This document shows positions 17,052 through 25,071 of a stretch of 52,570 bases of DNA, piece after piece. Both the position numbers and the translations under genes were made by a program. The stretch spans positions 1 through 52,570 of the forward strand of contig DATLNM010000049.1 of the NCBI GenBank assembly GCA_035536775.1. Reading direction: 5' to 3'. The notes below the pieces were generated by a model. The model was not told the origin of the DNA. It saw only the letters and a list, made by a program, of their open reading frames with translations, and made no database searches. The DNA comes from DATLNM01 sp035536775. Lineage in GTDB: Bacteria > Actinomycetota > CADDZG01 > WHSQ01. Positions within the stretch are counted from its first letter, which is position 1. Each line of letters opens with the position of its first letter.

Positions 17052-17349
17052 AGCTCAGGAGCTCGTATACGCCGTCGTAGGCGTGGGTGACTTCGCCGCC
17101 GAGAAGGTACGCGGCGTCAGCAAGATCACCGACCGCAAGGCCACGACCAAGCTGTACAAGGACTTCGTCAAGCGCGGCAGGACCCTGACCACCAAGGTCA
17201 AGAACTCCAGCCCCACGAAGAAGGCCGTTGCCCAGACCAAGACCGCTCGCAGCCAGGTCAAGGCCGCAGCCACGAGCGTGACGAAGGCCGTCCGTGCCAA
17301 CGGCACGGCCGCCAAGTCCGCCACCGAGAAGGTCGCCCAGGCTTCATAG
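17044..17349 (+). CDS. HbhA-like Lys/Ala-rich protein
   Basis: The 101-residue product begins DKAQELVYAVVGVGDFAAEKVRG in two blocks typical of actinobacterial HbhA- or phasin-like N-termini. It then becomes a Lys, Ala and Thr-rich helix with a strongly basic C-terminal half. Mycobacterial HbhA, also downstream of an XRE gene, is a surface heparin-binding adhesin found at lipid bodies, but is about twice as long. Role here could be DNA, lipid-body or wall binding. An ideal ribosome site and a 12-bp-stem terminator right after the gene suggest abundant, well-bounded expression. Confidence 0.75.
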   Translation: MDKAQELVYAVVGVGDFAAEKVRGVSKITDRKATTKLYKDFVKRGRTLTTKVKNSSPTKKAVAQTKTARSQVKAAATSVTKAVRANGTAAKSATEKVAQAS

Positions 17350-17380
17350 ACCCTTCTTGCATGCACGCTGAACGATGCCT

Positions 17381-17408
17381 AAAGCCCCCAGGAACACCTG
17401 GGGGCTTT
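17381..17408 (+). terminator. Strong hairpin terminator
   Basis: AAAGCCCCCAGG, loop AACA, CCTGGGGGCTTT gives a perfect 12-bp stem, starting 32 nt after the HbhA-like stop. The T tract is short (TTTGTGG). As a symmetrical hairpin it could act on both strands. It also covers the apparent upstream ATG (17375) of the following gene, arguing against that start. Confidence 0.85.
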
Positions 17409-17425
17409 GTGGTGTTGGGATTCGT

Positions 17426-18457
17426 GTGGGCGCCACCGCGACGCTCGAGGTCACGACCGAGTGCGATCAAAGCTGCTTCGACCTGCCCGAATGGGCGGAC
17501 CTGCTCGCGCGCGACCGGCCCCGAAATGTTTTCGGCACCCCGGGCTGGAACCGGGTCTGGTGGGAGGAGTTCCCGGCCAATAAGCAGCTCTTCGTCCTCT
17601 CGCTGCGCAGGGGCGACGAGGTCGCGGCCATCGCGCCCCTCTACCGGAAGGTCGATGGCGGTATCCCCGTGTTCCGCTTCGTCGGAGGCATCGACCTCAC
17701 CGACTACTGCGGGCCGATCTGCTCTTCGGACGACCGCGCAGACGTCGCCGGAGCCCTGCTCGAGTGGCTGGCAGCCCGAGACGACTGGGCCGAGTTCGAT
17801 GCCCACAACATGCCCGTGCCGTTCGGATTCGCCGAGTTCCTTGTCGAGCGTGCCGACCAGATGGGCTTCGATTTCCGCATCGAGCAGGAAGAAACCGCCG
17901 CGGTTTTACTCCTGCCTGGGGATTTCGAGGAGTACCTCGCCGATCTGGATTCCAAGGAGCGTCACGAGCTACGGCGCAAGCGCCGCAGGCTCGCCAGGGA
18001 GCACCCCGACGCGACCTTCCGGACCGCCACCCCTGAGACCTTGGAGCGCGATCTCGACGTGTTCGTGGACATGCATCGGGGTACCGAGGGCCTCAAAGGC
18101 CACTTCATGCGCCCGGACATCGCCTCGTTCTTCCGCAGGGTCGCGCGCCACTTCATGGCGCACCCCGAGGAATCGGCGACGCTCCGGCTCGACCTCTTGG
18201 AGGTGGACGGGAATGCGATCGCCTCGACGTTCGGTTTCGAGCTGGACGGCCGCTTCTACCTCTACAACTCCGCCTACGAGCCGGCCGCGGCCCGCGTTTC
18301 GCCCGGCTTAGCCCTCGTGTCCGAGCTCGTGCGGGAGTGCATCGATCGTGGGTTCGAGCGTTTCGACTTCCTGAGGGGGCCCGAGCGCTACAAGTACCAG
18401 CTCGGCGCCGAGTCGGTCCCTCTGCACAACGTCCGCATCCTCCGGGGCGACGCGTGA
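17426..18457 (+). CDS. GNAT acyltransferase (CelD/BcsL, Acetyltransf_6 type)
   Basis: The 343-residue product resembles FemAB/CelD-like GNAT proteins: an N-terminal half with WNRVWWEEF and AIAPLYRKVDGGIPVFRFVG, the central DLDSKERHELRRKRRRL, and the C-terminal GNAT half with FGFELDGRFYLYNSAYEP and RFDFLRGPERYKYQLG. These proteins move acyl or aminoacyl groups onto wall or exopolysaccharide precursors. The substrate is unknown. The GTG at 17426 is selected because the ATG at 17375 lies within the preceding terminator. The stop overlaps the next gene's start as TGATG, so it is coupled to the glycosyltransferase and may modify the same product. Confidence 0.85.
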   Translation: MGATATLEVTTECDQSCFDLPEWADLLARDRPRNVFGTPGWNRVWWEEFPANKQLFVLSLRRGDEVAAIAPLYRKVDGGIPVFRFVGGIDLTDYCGPICSSDDRADVAGALLEWLAARDDWAEFDAHNMPVPFGFAEFLVERADQMGFDFRIEQEETAAVLLLPGDFEEYLADLDSKERHELRRKRRRLAREHPDATFRTATPETLERDLDVFVDMHRGTEGLKGHFMRPDIASFFRRVARHFMAHPEESATLRLDLLEVDGNAIASTFGFELDGRFYLYNSAYEPAAARVSPGLALVSELVRECIDRGFERFDFLRGPERYKYQLGAESVPLHNVRILRGDA

Positions 18458-19716
18458 TGCCAACTCCCCGGCCGATGAGGTTGGCCGTCGTCGCCTACCA
18501 CTCGTCGCCCCTCACCGATCCAGGGGCAGGCGACTCCGGCGGCATGACGGTGTACGTCCGCGAGGTCGCGCACGAGCTCGCCGCTCTCGGCATCCGGACC
18601 GACATCTTCACGAGGGCGACAATGGACGTCGGACGGATCGGCGAGCTGAGCCCCGGGGTCCGGGTCGTCGCTATCGACGCGGGGCCACGGCGCGCTGTGC
18701 CCAAGGAGGACCTCCCCGGGTACCTGGACGAGTTCGTGCAGGGGGTCAGGGCGTTCTCACTGTCGCAGCGGATCGGTTATGACGCCCTCCATTCGCACTA
18801 CTGGCAGTCCGGAGTCGCCGGCTGGCAGCTGGCGCGGGCGTGGGGCGTCCCCCACGTGCATTCGGCGCATACGCTCGGACGGGTCAAGAACTCGAACCTC
18901 GCCCCCGGCGACAGCGCCGAACCGGCGTACCGGCTCGAGGGTGAAGCGGAGGTCATCTCGAACGCCGACGTCCTTATCGCGTCCACGGGCGAGGAGCTCG
19001 ACCAGCTCGCCGGCCTCTACGGCGCCTCCCCTGACCGGCTGAAAGTGCTCCACCCGGGCGTCGATCACACGGTGTTCTCACCCGGAGGCCGAGCCGAGGC
19101 CCGTGCCGCCCTCGGGTTAGACCCCGAAGCCGCCGTGATGCTCTACGTCGGACGCATCCAGCCGTTGAAGGGGCTGGACCTGGCGGTGCGTGCCGTCGAG
19201 CAGCTCGTCCCGGCGTTGGGCAGGCCGCTTTCGCTCGTCGTGGTCGGGGGGGCGAGCGGCGCGGGAGGAACTGCCGAGCTCGAGCGCCTCCAAACCCTCG
19301 CCCGAACGCTCGATGTCGAAGAGCACGTGACGTTCGTGGGCCCGCAGCCGCACCGGGACGTCCCGACCTACTACCGGGCCGCAGACGTCCTCGCGGTGTG
19401 CTCGCACTCCGAATCGTTCGGCCTTGCCGCTCTGGAGGCCCATGCCTGTGGGACGCCGGTGGTCGCGACGGCCGTGGGGGGGCTCTCCCACATCGTGGAC
19501 GACGGTGTCACTGGGTGGTTGCTAGCGGATCGCGACCCCTCGGACTTCGCTGGGCGCATGAAGACCCTGTTGTCGGATCCTGATCTGGCGCGGAGCTTCG
19601 GCCGCGCCGCACACGCTCGCGCCCTCGGGTTCTCGTGGGAGAAGAGCGCATCGTCCCTGCTCGAGCTGTATGACTGCCTCGTCCGCGAGCGGTTGCCGGA
19701 GGCCTGTACCTGCTGA
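18457..19716 (+). CDS. GT4 glycosyltransferase, MshA-like
   Basis: The 419-residue product is a GT-B retaining glycosyltransferase. The N-terminal domain has DSGGMTVYVREVAHEL and DALHSHYWQSGVAGWQLA. The C-terminal domain has VLHPGVDHTVFSPGG, LYVGRIQPLKGLDLA and the EX7E-type SHSESFGLAALEAHACGTPVV. These blocks closely match MshA, which makes N-acetylglucosaminyl-inositol phosphate in mycothiol synthesis. Related sucrose-phosphate synthase-like enzymes share them too, so MshA is likely but not proven. No other msh gene is present here. Coupling to the acetyltransferase gene would be unusual for mshA. Confidence 0.85.
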   Translation: MPTPRPMRLAVVAYHSSPLTDPGAGDSGGMTVYVREVAHELAALGIRTDIFTRATMDVGRIGELSPGVRVVAIDAGPRRAVPKEDLPGYLDEFVQGVRAFSLSQRIGYDALHSHYWQSGVAGWQLARAWGVPHVHSAHTLGRVKNSNLAPGDSAEPAYRLEGEAEVISNADVLIASTGEELDQLAGLYGASPDRLKVLHPGVDHTVFSPGGRAEARAALGLDPEAAVMLYVGRIQPLKGLDLAVRAVEQLVPALGRPLSLVVVGGASGAGGTAELERLQTLARTLDVEEHVTFVGPQPHRDVPTYYRAADVLAVCSHSESFGLAALEAHACGTPVVATAVGGLSHIVDDGVTGWLLADRDPSDFAGRMKTLLSDPDLARSFGRAAHARALGFSWEKSASSLLELYDCLVRERLPEACTC

Positions 19717-19800
19717 TCGGGCCGCAGGCCGGGTGATCTCTTGGTCAGCTCGCGAAAGTTTTTTACGCCGTCCTGACCTGCATGTTTGTTGCGCTATCAG

Positions 19801-19971
19801 GACCTTCGCGTTGTTGACGACCTCGCTGCGTCGTCGCTATCTTCTCGCACGTCTCAAGGACTGCGGTTCCTTGGGACGCCAGGCCCCAGAAGCCCTCGTC
19901 CGGCGTCGAACTCGTGTGTGGGGAAGTGCACGAGAGCGGTTTCGGTCAGTGTTCCTGGGGCCTGCTTTTTT
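19801..19971 (+). ncRNA. Candidate structured RNA ending in a terminator
   Basis: The gap between two convergent genes holds a dense set of perfect inverted repeats. These are GACGAC/GTCGTC (19816-19835), CAAGGA/TCCTTG (19855-19873), GACGCC/GGCGTC (19875-19907), CTCGTG/CACGAG (19911-19934) and CAGGCCCCAG/CTGGGGCCTG (19880-19889 with 19955-19964), the last followed by C and six T. The first four can form together; the ten-base pair encloses the third and fourth ends. CTGACC (19773-19778) and TATCAG (19795-19800), 16 nt apart, could be its promoter. It does not match tRNA, tmRNA or SRP RNA by eye. A 6S-like role is possible by size only. Confidence 0.45.
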
Positions 19972-19979
19972 CTTCGGTC

Positions 19980-20891
19980 CTAATTGCCAAGCAGCGCGCG
20001 GAGGAAGAACCGTAGGTTGGCCGGGCGTTCGGCCATGCGCCGCATGAGGTACGGATACCAGTCCGAGCCGTAGGGCACGTAGACCCTCACCCGATGCCCC
20101 GACTTCGCCAGCTGTTCCTGGTAGTCCCGCCGGATCCCAAAGAGCATCTGGATCTCGAAGTCCTTGACGCTCACCCCAGCGGCGGCCGCAGCTGACTGGG
20201 CGTGCAGTATCAGGCGGGTGTCGTGCGTGGCGAGCGCGGGGTCCTGGCCCCGCTCGAACAGCCAGTCGGTGAGGAAACGGTACTGAGCGTCGATCTCGGT
20301 GTTCTTCTGGAAGGCAAGGCTCTCTGGCTCGGCGTACGCCCCTTTGACCAGGCGCACCTTGGGTGGGATCGCCGCGAGGGTCTCCAAGTCGATCGCGGTC
20401 CGCCTGAGGTACGCCTGGATCGCGACCCTGATGGAGGGGAAATCGGCGCTCAGCACCCGGTAGACATCGAGCGTGTCGACGACGTACTCGGACTGCTCCA
20501 TGTCGATCTCGACAGAGCTACCGATGGTCTCGGCCTCGGCCGCAAGGCGGCGGAGGTGGTCGATACAGCGACCCTTGTCGAAGGCGAGCCCGAGCTGGGT
20601 TGGCTTGACCGTCACGGTCGTATCGATGCCGTCTTCGGCGATCCGCTTGATCGACTCGAGGTATTCGTTCGCGGCCCGGTCCGCCTCGTCGGGATTGCCG
20701 ACGCCCTCACCGAGCAGGTCGAGGATGCCGCCGATGCCCTTGGAGTTCAGCTCCGCGATGGCCCGGATGGCGTCGTCGAGCGTGTCCCCGGCCACGAATC
20801 GGTGAACTACCTGTTTCGTGAGGCCGCCTTCGGTGACGAAGCTCTTCACCCGCTGCTTCTCGGCAGCCCACAGCAATGCGCGCCCCAGCAT
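19980..20891 (-). CDS. Proline dehydrogenase
   Basis: The 303-residue single-domain PRODH oxidises proline to pyrroline-5-carboxylate with FAD, feeding electrons to the respiratory chain. Motifs are VTVKPTQLGLAFD, EIDMEQSEYVVDTLDVYR, IRVAIQAYLRRT, KVRLVKGAYAEPESLAF, LATHDTRLI, EIQMLFGIRRD and the C-terminal RVYVPYGSDWYPYLMRRMAERPAN, all standard. Length fits the monofunctional actinobacterial enzyme. It is divergent from proC across 80 bp, so synthesis and breakdown of proline share a control region. A dedicated P5C dehydrogenase is not recognised nearby. Confidence 0.95.
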   Translation of the reverse strand: MLGRALLWAAEKQRVKSFVTEGGLTKQVVHRFVAGDTLDDAIRAIAELNSKGIGGILDLLGEGVGNPDEADRAANEYLESIKRIAEDGIDTTVTVKPTQLGLAFDKGRCIDHLRRLAAEAETIGSSVEIDMEQSEYVVDTLDVYRVLSADFPSIRVAIQAYLRRTAIDLETLAAIPPKVRLVKGAYAEPESLAFQKNTEIDAQYRFLTDWLFERGQDPALATHDTRLILHAQSAAAAAGVSVKDFEIQMLFGIRRDYQEQLAKSGHRVRVYVPYGSDWYPYLMRRMAERPANLRFFLRALLGN

Positions 20892-20971
20892 TTACTCACT
20901 CCTCGTCGAGGGTCGGGAGTGCCATGATAGAGACCGCGAGTGATCGTCCGGATGAAAACAGAGGGAAGACG

Positions 20972-21787
20972 ATGACGAAGCTGGCCGTTCTCGGTGCGGG
21001 GAAGATGGGGGAGGCCCTCGTTGCAGGGCTTCTGGCCTCGGGCTGGAGCAAGCCTGAGGACATCGTCGTCACCGCGCGGCGCCCGGGGCGCCTCGAGGAA
21101 CTCGGCGAGCGGTACTCGGTCTCGACATCGGCCAACAACGCAGAGGCGGCGTCGACCGCCGATGTGGTCGTCCTCGCGGTCAAGCCGCAGGACATCGACG
21201 CTCTGCTCGCTGATATATCAACGTCGGTGCGGGAGGGTCAGACCATCCTGTCGGTCGTGGCGGCGATACCGACCCGCTTCATCGAGTCCAGACTCGGCAG
21301 CTCGGTCGCCGTGGTGCGGGCGATGCCCAACGCGCCCTCCGTCGTCCACGAGGGGATGGCCGGGATCGCCCCGGGGGCGCACGCGTCGACTCAGGACCTC
21401 GACAAGGCATCGGAGGTCCTGCGACACGTCGGCCGGGTGGTCACGGTGTCCGAGGAGTACCTCGACGCCGTCACGGCGATCTCAGGGTCGGGTCCCGCCT
21501 ACTTCGCCCTGCTTGCCGAGGCCATGATCGAGGCCGGCATCCTCCTAGGCCTGTCCCGGGAGGTGTCGACCCAGCTCGTGATCCAAACGATGCTCGGTTC
21601 GGCCAAGATGCTGCGCGACGAAGGGATGCACCCGGTCGAGCTTCGGGAGATGGTGACCTCTCCGGGCGGGACAACGACACGCGCGATCCAGGTTCTCGAG
21701 CAGTCCGGCGTCCGGGCCGCGTTCCTCAACGCCATCCAGGCCGCGATGGAGCGCTCCAAGGAGCTCGCGGACGGTCACCCCGACTAG
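20972..21787 (+). CDS. proC: Pyrroline-5-carboxylate reductase
   Basis: The 271-residue enzyme reduces pyrroline-5-carboxylate to proline with NAD(P)H. The Rossmann start KLAVLGAGKMGEALVAGLL, VVLAVKPQDID, the VVRAMPNAPSVVHEGM block and the C-terminal dimer signature EAVTAISGSGPAYF (here DAVTAISGSGPAYF), REMVTSPGGTTTRAIQVLE are all present. AGAGGGAAG lies before the ATG at 20972. A hairpin with T5 follows the stop, giving a well-bounded unit. In mycobacteria proC is next to Rv0500A/B; here it is about 8 kb away from the corresponding genes. Confidence 0.97.
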   Translation: MTKLAVLGAGKMGEALVAGLLASGWSKPEDIVVTARRPGRLEELGERYSVSTSANNAEAASTADVVVLAVKPQDIDALLADISTSVREGQTILSVVAAIPTRFIESRLGSSVAVVRAMPNAPSVVHEGMAGIAPGAHASTQDLDKASEVLRHVGRVVTVSEEYLDAVTAISGSGPAYFALLAEAMIEAGILLGLSREVSTQLVIQTMLGSAKMLRDEGMHPVELREMVTSPGGTTTRAIQVLEQSGVRAAFLNAIQAAMERSKELADGHPD

Positions 21788-21820
21788 GACCAGCACCTAA
21801 GCCGGACTGGCACGAAATCC

Positions 21821-21860
21821 GCCAAGCCCAAGGCTCATGACTCACTCTGCTTGGCTTTTT
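21821..21860 (+). terminator. Rho-independent terminator of proC
   Basis: GCCAAGC (21821-21827) pairs with GCTTGGC (21849-21855), followed by TTTTT. The loop is 21 nt. It lies 34 nt after the proC stop. Confidence 0.75.
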
Positions 21861-21942
21861 CCCTGCCGCTTTGGCTTACGACACATTTGAAGGCTTATGC
21901 TTCCGGATACAGGACCCGATCCAGGAAGCGAGGATCCCCACA

Positions 21943-22629
21943 ATGGACGAGGGAGGCGACGGGCGACGCTTCAAGTACCCGTACCTCCCGTTCGCGACAT
22001 TCATCGACGTCTTGGATCGGATGCGTCAGAGCGGCGTCCCCGAGCGTGTGGACCGGGACTTCCTTAGCTACACCTCGGGGGTCATGCAGTCGTACCTCCT
22101 CGCGATGCTCAAGGGGTTCGGACTGATAGATGAGAACAACTACCGGACTGGCACCCTGGAATGGCTGGCACACAACCCGGACGCAAGGTCCGGATTCGTG
22201 GGGGATCTACTTAGGGAGCATTACAAGGAGCAGCTTGCCCTTGGCCCGGACGCGACTCCCGAGATGCTCGAGGAGACTTTCGCTCCCCTCCAGGGGGACA
22301 CCAAGCGAAAGGCGATCACGTTCTTCCTCCACGCCGTCAAATTTGCAGATATCCCGGTCAGCCCCCGCTTCAAGGCTCGACGCTCTTCCAGCGGCGGGGC
22401 TCCCAGGAAGGCCGCCGGCAGGCGTCCTGAGGAAACGGACGATGGCCAGAGGCCGGGTGACAGCTACACGATCGTCCTTGGATCCGGTGTCGAGGTCAGC
22501 CTTCTCGTATCGGAACGACTCCTGTCCTTGGACAGAGACGACCGAGACTTCATCCTGCACCTGGTCGACGAGATGCAGGAGAGGGCCGCGACAGGCCACC
22601 ACGAGCCGGACGGATACCGCGCCGACTGA
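21943..22629 (+). CDS. DUF5343 protein
   Basis: The 228-residue product matches the DUF5343 pattern: KYPYLPFATFIDVLDRM at the start, SYTSGVMQSYLLAMLKGFGLID and LQGDTKRKAITFFLHAVKFADIPVSP. This helical domain is of unknown function, often in defence-like or mobile settings. The variable C-terminus (residues about 150-228) has a strand-rich segment SYTIVLGSGVEVSLLVSERLLSL. The ATG at 21943 fits the domain border. The frame is open to a TTG at 21871 just after the proC terminator. The stop is followed one nucleotide later by tandem repeats. Confidence 0.75.
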   Translation: MDEGGDGRRFKYPYLPFATFIDVLDRMRQSGVPERVDRDFLSYTSGVMQSYLLAMLKGFGLIDENNYRTGTLEWLAHNPDARSGFVGDLLREHYKEQLALGPDATPEMLEETFAPLQGDTKRKAITFFLHAVKFADIPVSPRFKARRSSSGGAPRKAAGRRPEETDDGQRPGDSYTIVLGSGVEVSLLVSERLLSLDRDDRDFILHLVDEMQERAATGHHEPDGYRAD

Positions 22630-22630
22630 T

Positions 22631-22721
22631 CGTCCCGGTCAGCCGGTCGTCCCGGTCAGCCGGTCGTCCCGGTCAGCCGGTCGTCCCGGTCAGCCGGTCG
22701 TCCCGGTCAGCCGGTCGTCCC
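22631..22721 (+). repeat. 17-bp tandem repeat, locus A (5.4 copies)
   Basis: Five perfect copies of CGTCCCGGTCAGCCGGT run from 22631 to 22715, followed by CGTCCC. Rotated, the unit is AGCCGGTCGTCCCGGTC, a variant of the unit at three other loci in the window. The array begins one nucleotide after the DUF5343 stop codon. Each junction holds CCGGTCAGCCGG, able to form a 4-bp hairpin with a 4-nt loop. Confidence 0.95.
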
Positions 22722-22756
22722 ACCGCCTGGCTGCCCCGGCGTGCATTTCGACTTCC

Positions 22757-23314
22757 TTAAGGCGAAGGAGATCGCCACGGAGGAAACTGGAGTGCGTCCG
22801 CCAAAGAGACGGTCGACCCAGCCCGGCGCAGTTCTTCCTGCCGGCGCGCGATATCCGCGAGGCCGGGCGCGATCGAAGCTAGCCCCACGAGATGGATCGG
22901 TAGCACCGTCAGGTATGGCCAGAGCTCGTCCCGCAGCAATGACGCCATGAAGCAAAGAAGCAGCGGCAGTTGTATGGCTGCATAGGCATTCCACAGGCGT
23001 GATTGATAGCTCTCGCCCACTCGCTGCGGCGTCGAGTTGTCGAGGGGCCAGCCGCGCACCGCACGGCCTACGAACACTCCCCCCAGTGCGATCGCTGCCG
23101 CGCCCGCGGCCAGGCTTACATCGACCTTCCCCAGGACTCCGTCGACTGTGAAGAACAGCGCTACAAGCACGACGAATGGCGCCACCAGCAACCAGGCGAA
23201 AGGAAGCCTTAGCCGGAGCACCGCGTCGAACGGTGTGGATCCCCCGGATCGCCTAGATGACGCCTGGAAAGCGCCTCGCCAGCCGGGATCTTTGTACGGG
23301 ATCTGCGACTCCAC
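22757..23314 (-). CDS. Membrane protein of unknown function
   Basis: The 185-residue product has about four hydrophobic segments (FAWLLVAPFVVLVALFFTV; VSLAAGAAAIALGGVFVG; AAIQLPLLLCFMASLL; LTVLPIHLVGLASIAPG) and short soluble ends. No family is recognised. The GTG at 23314 is chosen because an open frame further upstream consists only of the 17-bp repeat array. It lies between repeat arrays A and B, each within 40 bp of its ends, so the gene is bracketed by the two. Confidence 0.6.
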   Translation of the reverse strand: MESQIPYKDPGWRGAFQASSRRSGGSTPFDAVLRLRLPFAWLLVAPFVVLVALFFTVDGVLGKVDVSLAAGAAAIALGGVFVGRAVRGWPLDNSTPQRVGESYQSRLWNAYAAIQLPLLLCFMASLLRDELWPYLTVLPIHLVGLASIAPGLADIARRQEELRRAGSTVSLADALQFPPWRSPSP

Positions 23315-23334
23315 GCTGCCAATCGTAGGGCCAC

Positions 23335-23447
23335 CTGACCGGCGTGCCCGGCTGACCGGCGTGCCCGGCTGACCGGCGTGCCCGGCTGACCGGCGTGCCC
23401 GGCTGACCGGCGTGCCCGGCTGACCGGCGTGCCCGGCTGACCGGCGT
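23335..23447 (+). repeat. 17-bp tandem repeat, locus B (6.6 copies)
   Basis: Six perfect copies of CTGACCGGCGTGCCCGG (23335-23436) are followed by CTGACCGGCGT. The reverse complement, rotated, is AGCCGGGCACGCCGGTC, identical to the main unit of locus C but in the opposite orientation. It sits between a minus-strand membrane gene and the aldehyde dehydrogenase gene, in the region where both promoters should lie. Confidence 0.95.
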
Positions 23448-23538
23448 CTCTCGCTGCCGCGTGTGTGCCGCGCGCTCCTCGCTAGGATGGCGCGCCGCAT
23501 GCGCTGACGGTCGACTCAACACCCAATGGAGGGTTCAC

Positions 23539-25029
23539 ATGGCGAAGAAGGACTTCGGTAACTACATCGACGGCGAGTGGGCGGATTCGGACGGGGGAGC
23601 AACCTTCGAGTCGCTCAACCCCGCCGACCGCACTGAGGTCCTGGGCACGTTCGCCCGCGGCACCGCCTCCGATGTCGATCGCGCGGTCCAGGCTGCCCGC
23701 CGCGCCTACCCGGCGTGGATGGCCACGCCGGCTCCCGTCCGGTCGGACTACCTCCTGCGGGTCGCGCTGATCCTCGAGGAGCGCAAGGAGGAGCTGTCCG
23801 AGGTCATGACCCGCGAGATGGGCAAGACCCTCAAGGAATCCCGAGCCGACGTGCAAGAGGGCATCGACTTCGCCCACTACATGGCGGGCGAGGGGCGCCG
23901 GGGCATCGGCGAGTCCATCCCGGCCGAGCTTCCCAACAAGGTCTATATGACGATGCGCCACCCCATCGGCGTCGTCGGCCTCATCACCCCGTGGAACTTC
24001 CCGATCGCGATCCCGCTGTGGAAGATCGCCCCGGCACTGGTGGCCGGATGCACGACTGTATTCAAGCCCGCCGAGGACACCCCACTGTGCGCCGCTCTGC
24101 TGGTCGACATCTTCCACGAGGTCGGGCTCCCGAAGGGGGTCCTCAACCTCGTCAACGGCATCGGCGAGGAGGCCGGCGCCGCCCTCGTCGACCACCCCGA
24201 CATCCGGGCCATCTCGTTCACGGGGTCGCTCGACGTCGGTCGGATGATCAACGAGAAGTGCGCCCGCTCCATGAAGAGGTGTTCTCTCGAGCTCGGGTCC
24301 AAGAACGCTCTGATAGTCATGCCCGATGCCGAGATCGACCTCGTCGTCGAGGCCGCGGCGTGGGGCGCCTTCGCGACCTCGGGCCAACGGTGCACGGCGA
24401 CATCGCGCCTGATCGTCCATGACGACATCCGCCCCGCGTTCACAGACAAGCTCCTCGACCGGGTGGCAACCATGAAGGTCGGCAATGGCCTCGATCCCGA
24501 TGTCGAGCTGGCGCCGGTCATCAACGAGACCCAGAAGAACCGGGTGCTCGAATACGTCGGGGTCGGCCAGGCCGAGGGCGCGAAGCTCCTTACCGGGGGC
24601 GAGGAGCTGACCGGCAAGGATTACGAGAACGGCTTCTTTTTGGCCCCGACCGTGTTCGATGAGATGACTGCCGACATGCGGATCGCCCAGGAGGAGATCT
24701 TCGGCCCGGTCACCGGGATCATGCGGATCGGTTCGGTCGACGAGGCTATCGAGATCGCCAACGGCACCCAGTACGGGCTGAGCTGCTCGATCTACACGCA
24801 CGACATAACGAATGTCTTCAAGGCTGTCCAACGCCTCGAATTCGGGCTCGTCTACGTCAACGCCCCGACCATCGGGGCGGAGATCCAGGTCCCGTTCGGC
24901 GGGATGAAGAGCACGGGCAACGGCCATCGCGAGGCGGGGCCGCAATCGCTCGATGAGTTCACCGAGTGGAAGACAGTCGGCATCGACTACTCCGGAAAGC
25001 TCCAGCGGGCCCAGATGGGCGAGGTCTAG
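23539..25029 (+). CDS. Aldehyde dehydrogenase (NAD(P)-dependent)
   Basis: The 496-residue enzyme oxidises an aldehyde to the acid. Key motifs: GVVGLITPWNFPIAIPLWK (cofactor), FKPAEDTP, ISFTGSLDVGR, the general base in LELGSKNALIV and the catalytic Cys in SGQRCTATSR, then EEIFGPVTGIMRI and PFGGMKSTGNGHREAG. The last block resembles ketoglutarate-semialdehyde or aminoadipate-semialdehyde dehydrogenases more than P5C dehydrogenase. In the usual ELGGK block this protein has ELGSK. Substrate is open. GGAGGG precedes the ATG at 23539. It lies 3' of repeat array B. Confidence 0.93.
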   Translation: MAKKDFGNYIDGEWADSDGGATFESLNPADRTEVLGTFARGTASDVDRAVQAARRAYPAWMATPAPVRSDYLLRVALILEERKEELSEVMTREMGKTLKESRADVQEGIDFAHYMAGEGRRGIGESIPAELPNKVYMTMRHPIGVVGLITPWNFPIAIPLWKIAPALVAGCTTVFKPAEDTPLCAALLVDIFHEVGLPKGVLNLVNGIGEEAGAALVDHPDIRAISFTGSLDVGRMINEKCARSMKRCSLELGSKNALIVMPDAEIDLVVEAAAWGAFATSGQRCTATSRLIVHDDIRPAFTDKLLDRVATMKVGNGLDPDVELAPVINETQKNRVLEYVGVGQAEGAKLLTGGEELTGKDYENGFFLAPTVFDEMTADMRIAQEEIFGPVTGIMRIGSVDEAIEIANGTQYGLSCSIYTHDITNVFKAVQRLEFGLVYVNAPTIGAEIQVPFGGMKSTGNGHREAGPQSLDEFTEWKTVGIDYSGKLQRAQMGEV

Positions 25030-25071
25030 GGCCCAATGGGCCGCGCCTAAACCTGCGATGGAGTCTTAGTT

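Noticed and set aside
19876..19971. tRNA gene
   Set aside because: There are hairpins but no acceptor stem with CCA or T-loop GTTCRA in the right place.
22631..23447. CRISPR array
   Set aside because: The repeats are head-to-tail with no spacers, and no cas gene is in the window.
23253..23522. Open frame with 17-residue repeat (GQPGTPVSRARRSAGHA)
   Set aside because: It is only the translation of the 17-bp array, which has no stop codons in any frame because 17 is not a multiple of three. The same artefact lies in array C.
23482..24945. 487-residue open frame antisense to the aldehyde dehydrogenase
   Set aside because: Shadow of a long, GC-rich gene whose product has complete catalytic motifs. 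The shadow product is Asp/Gly/Arg-rich without a fold signature.
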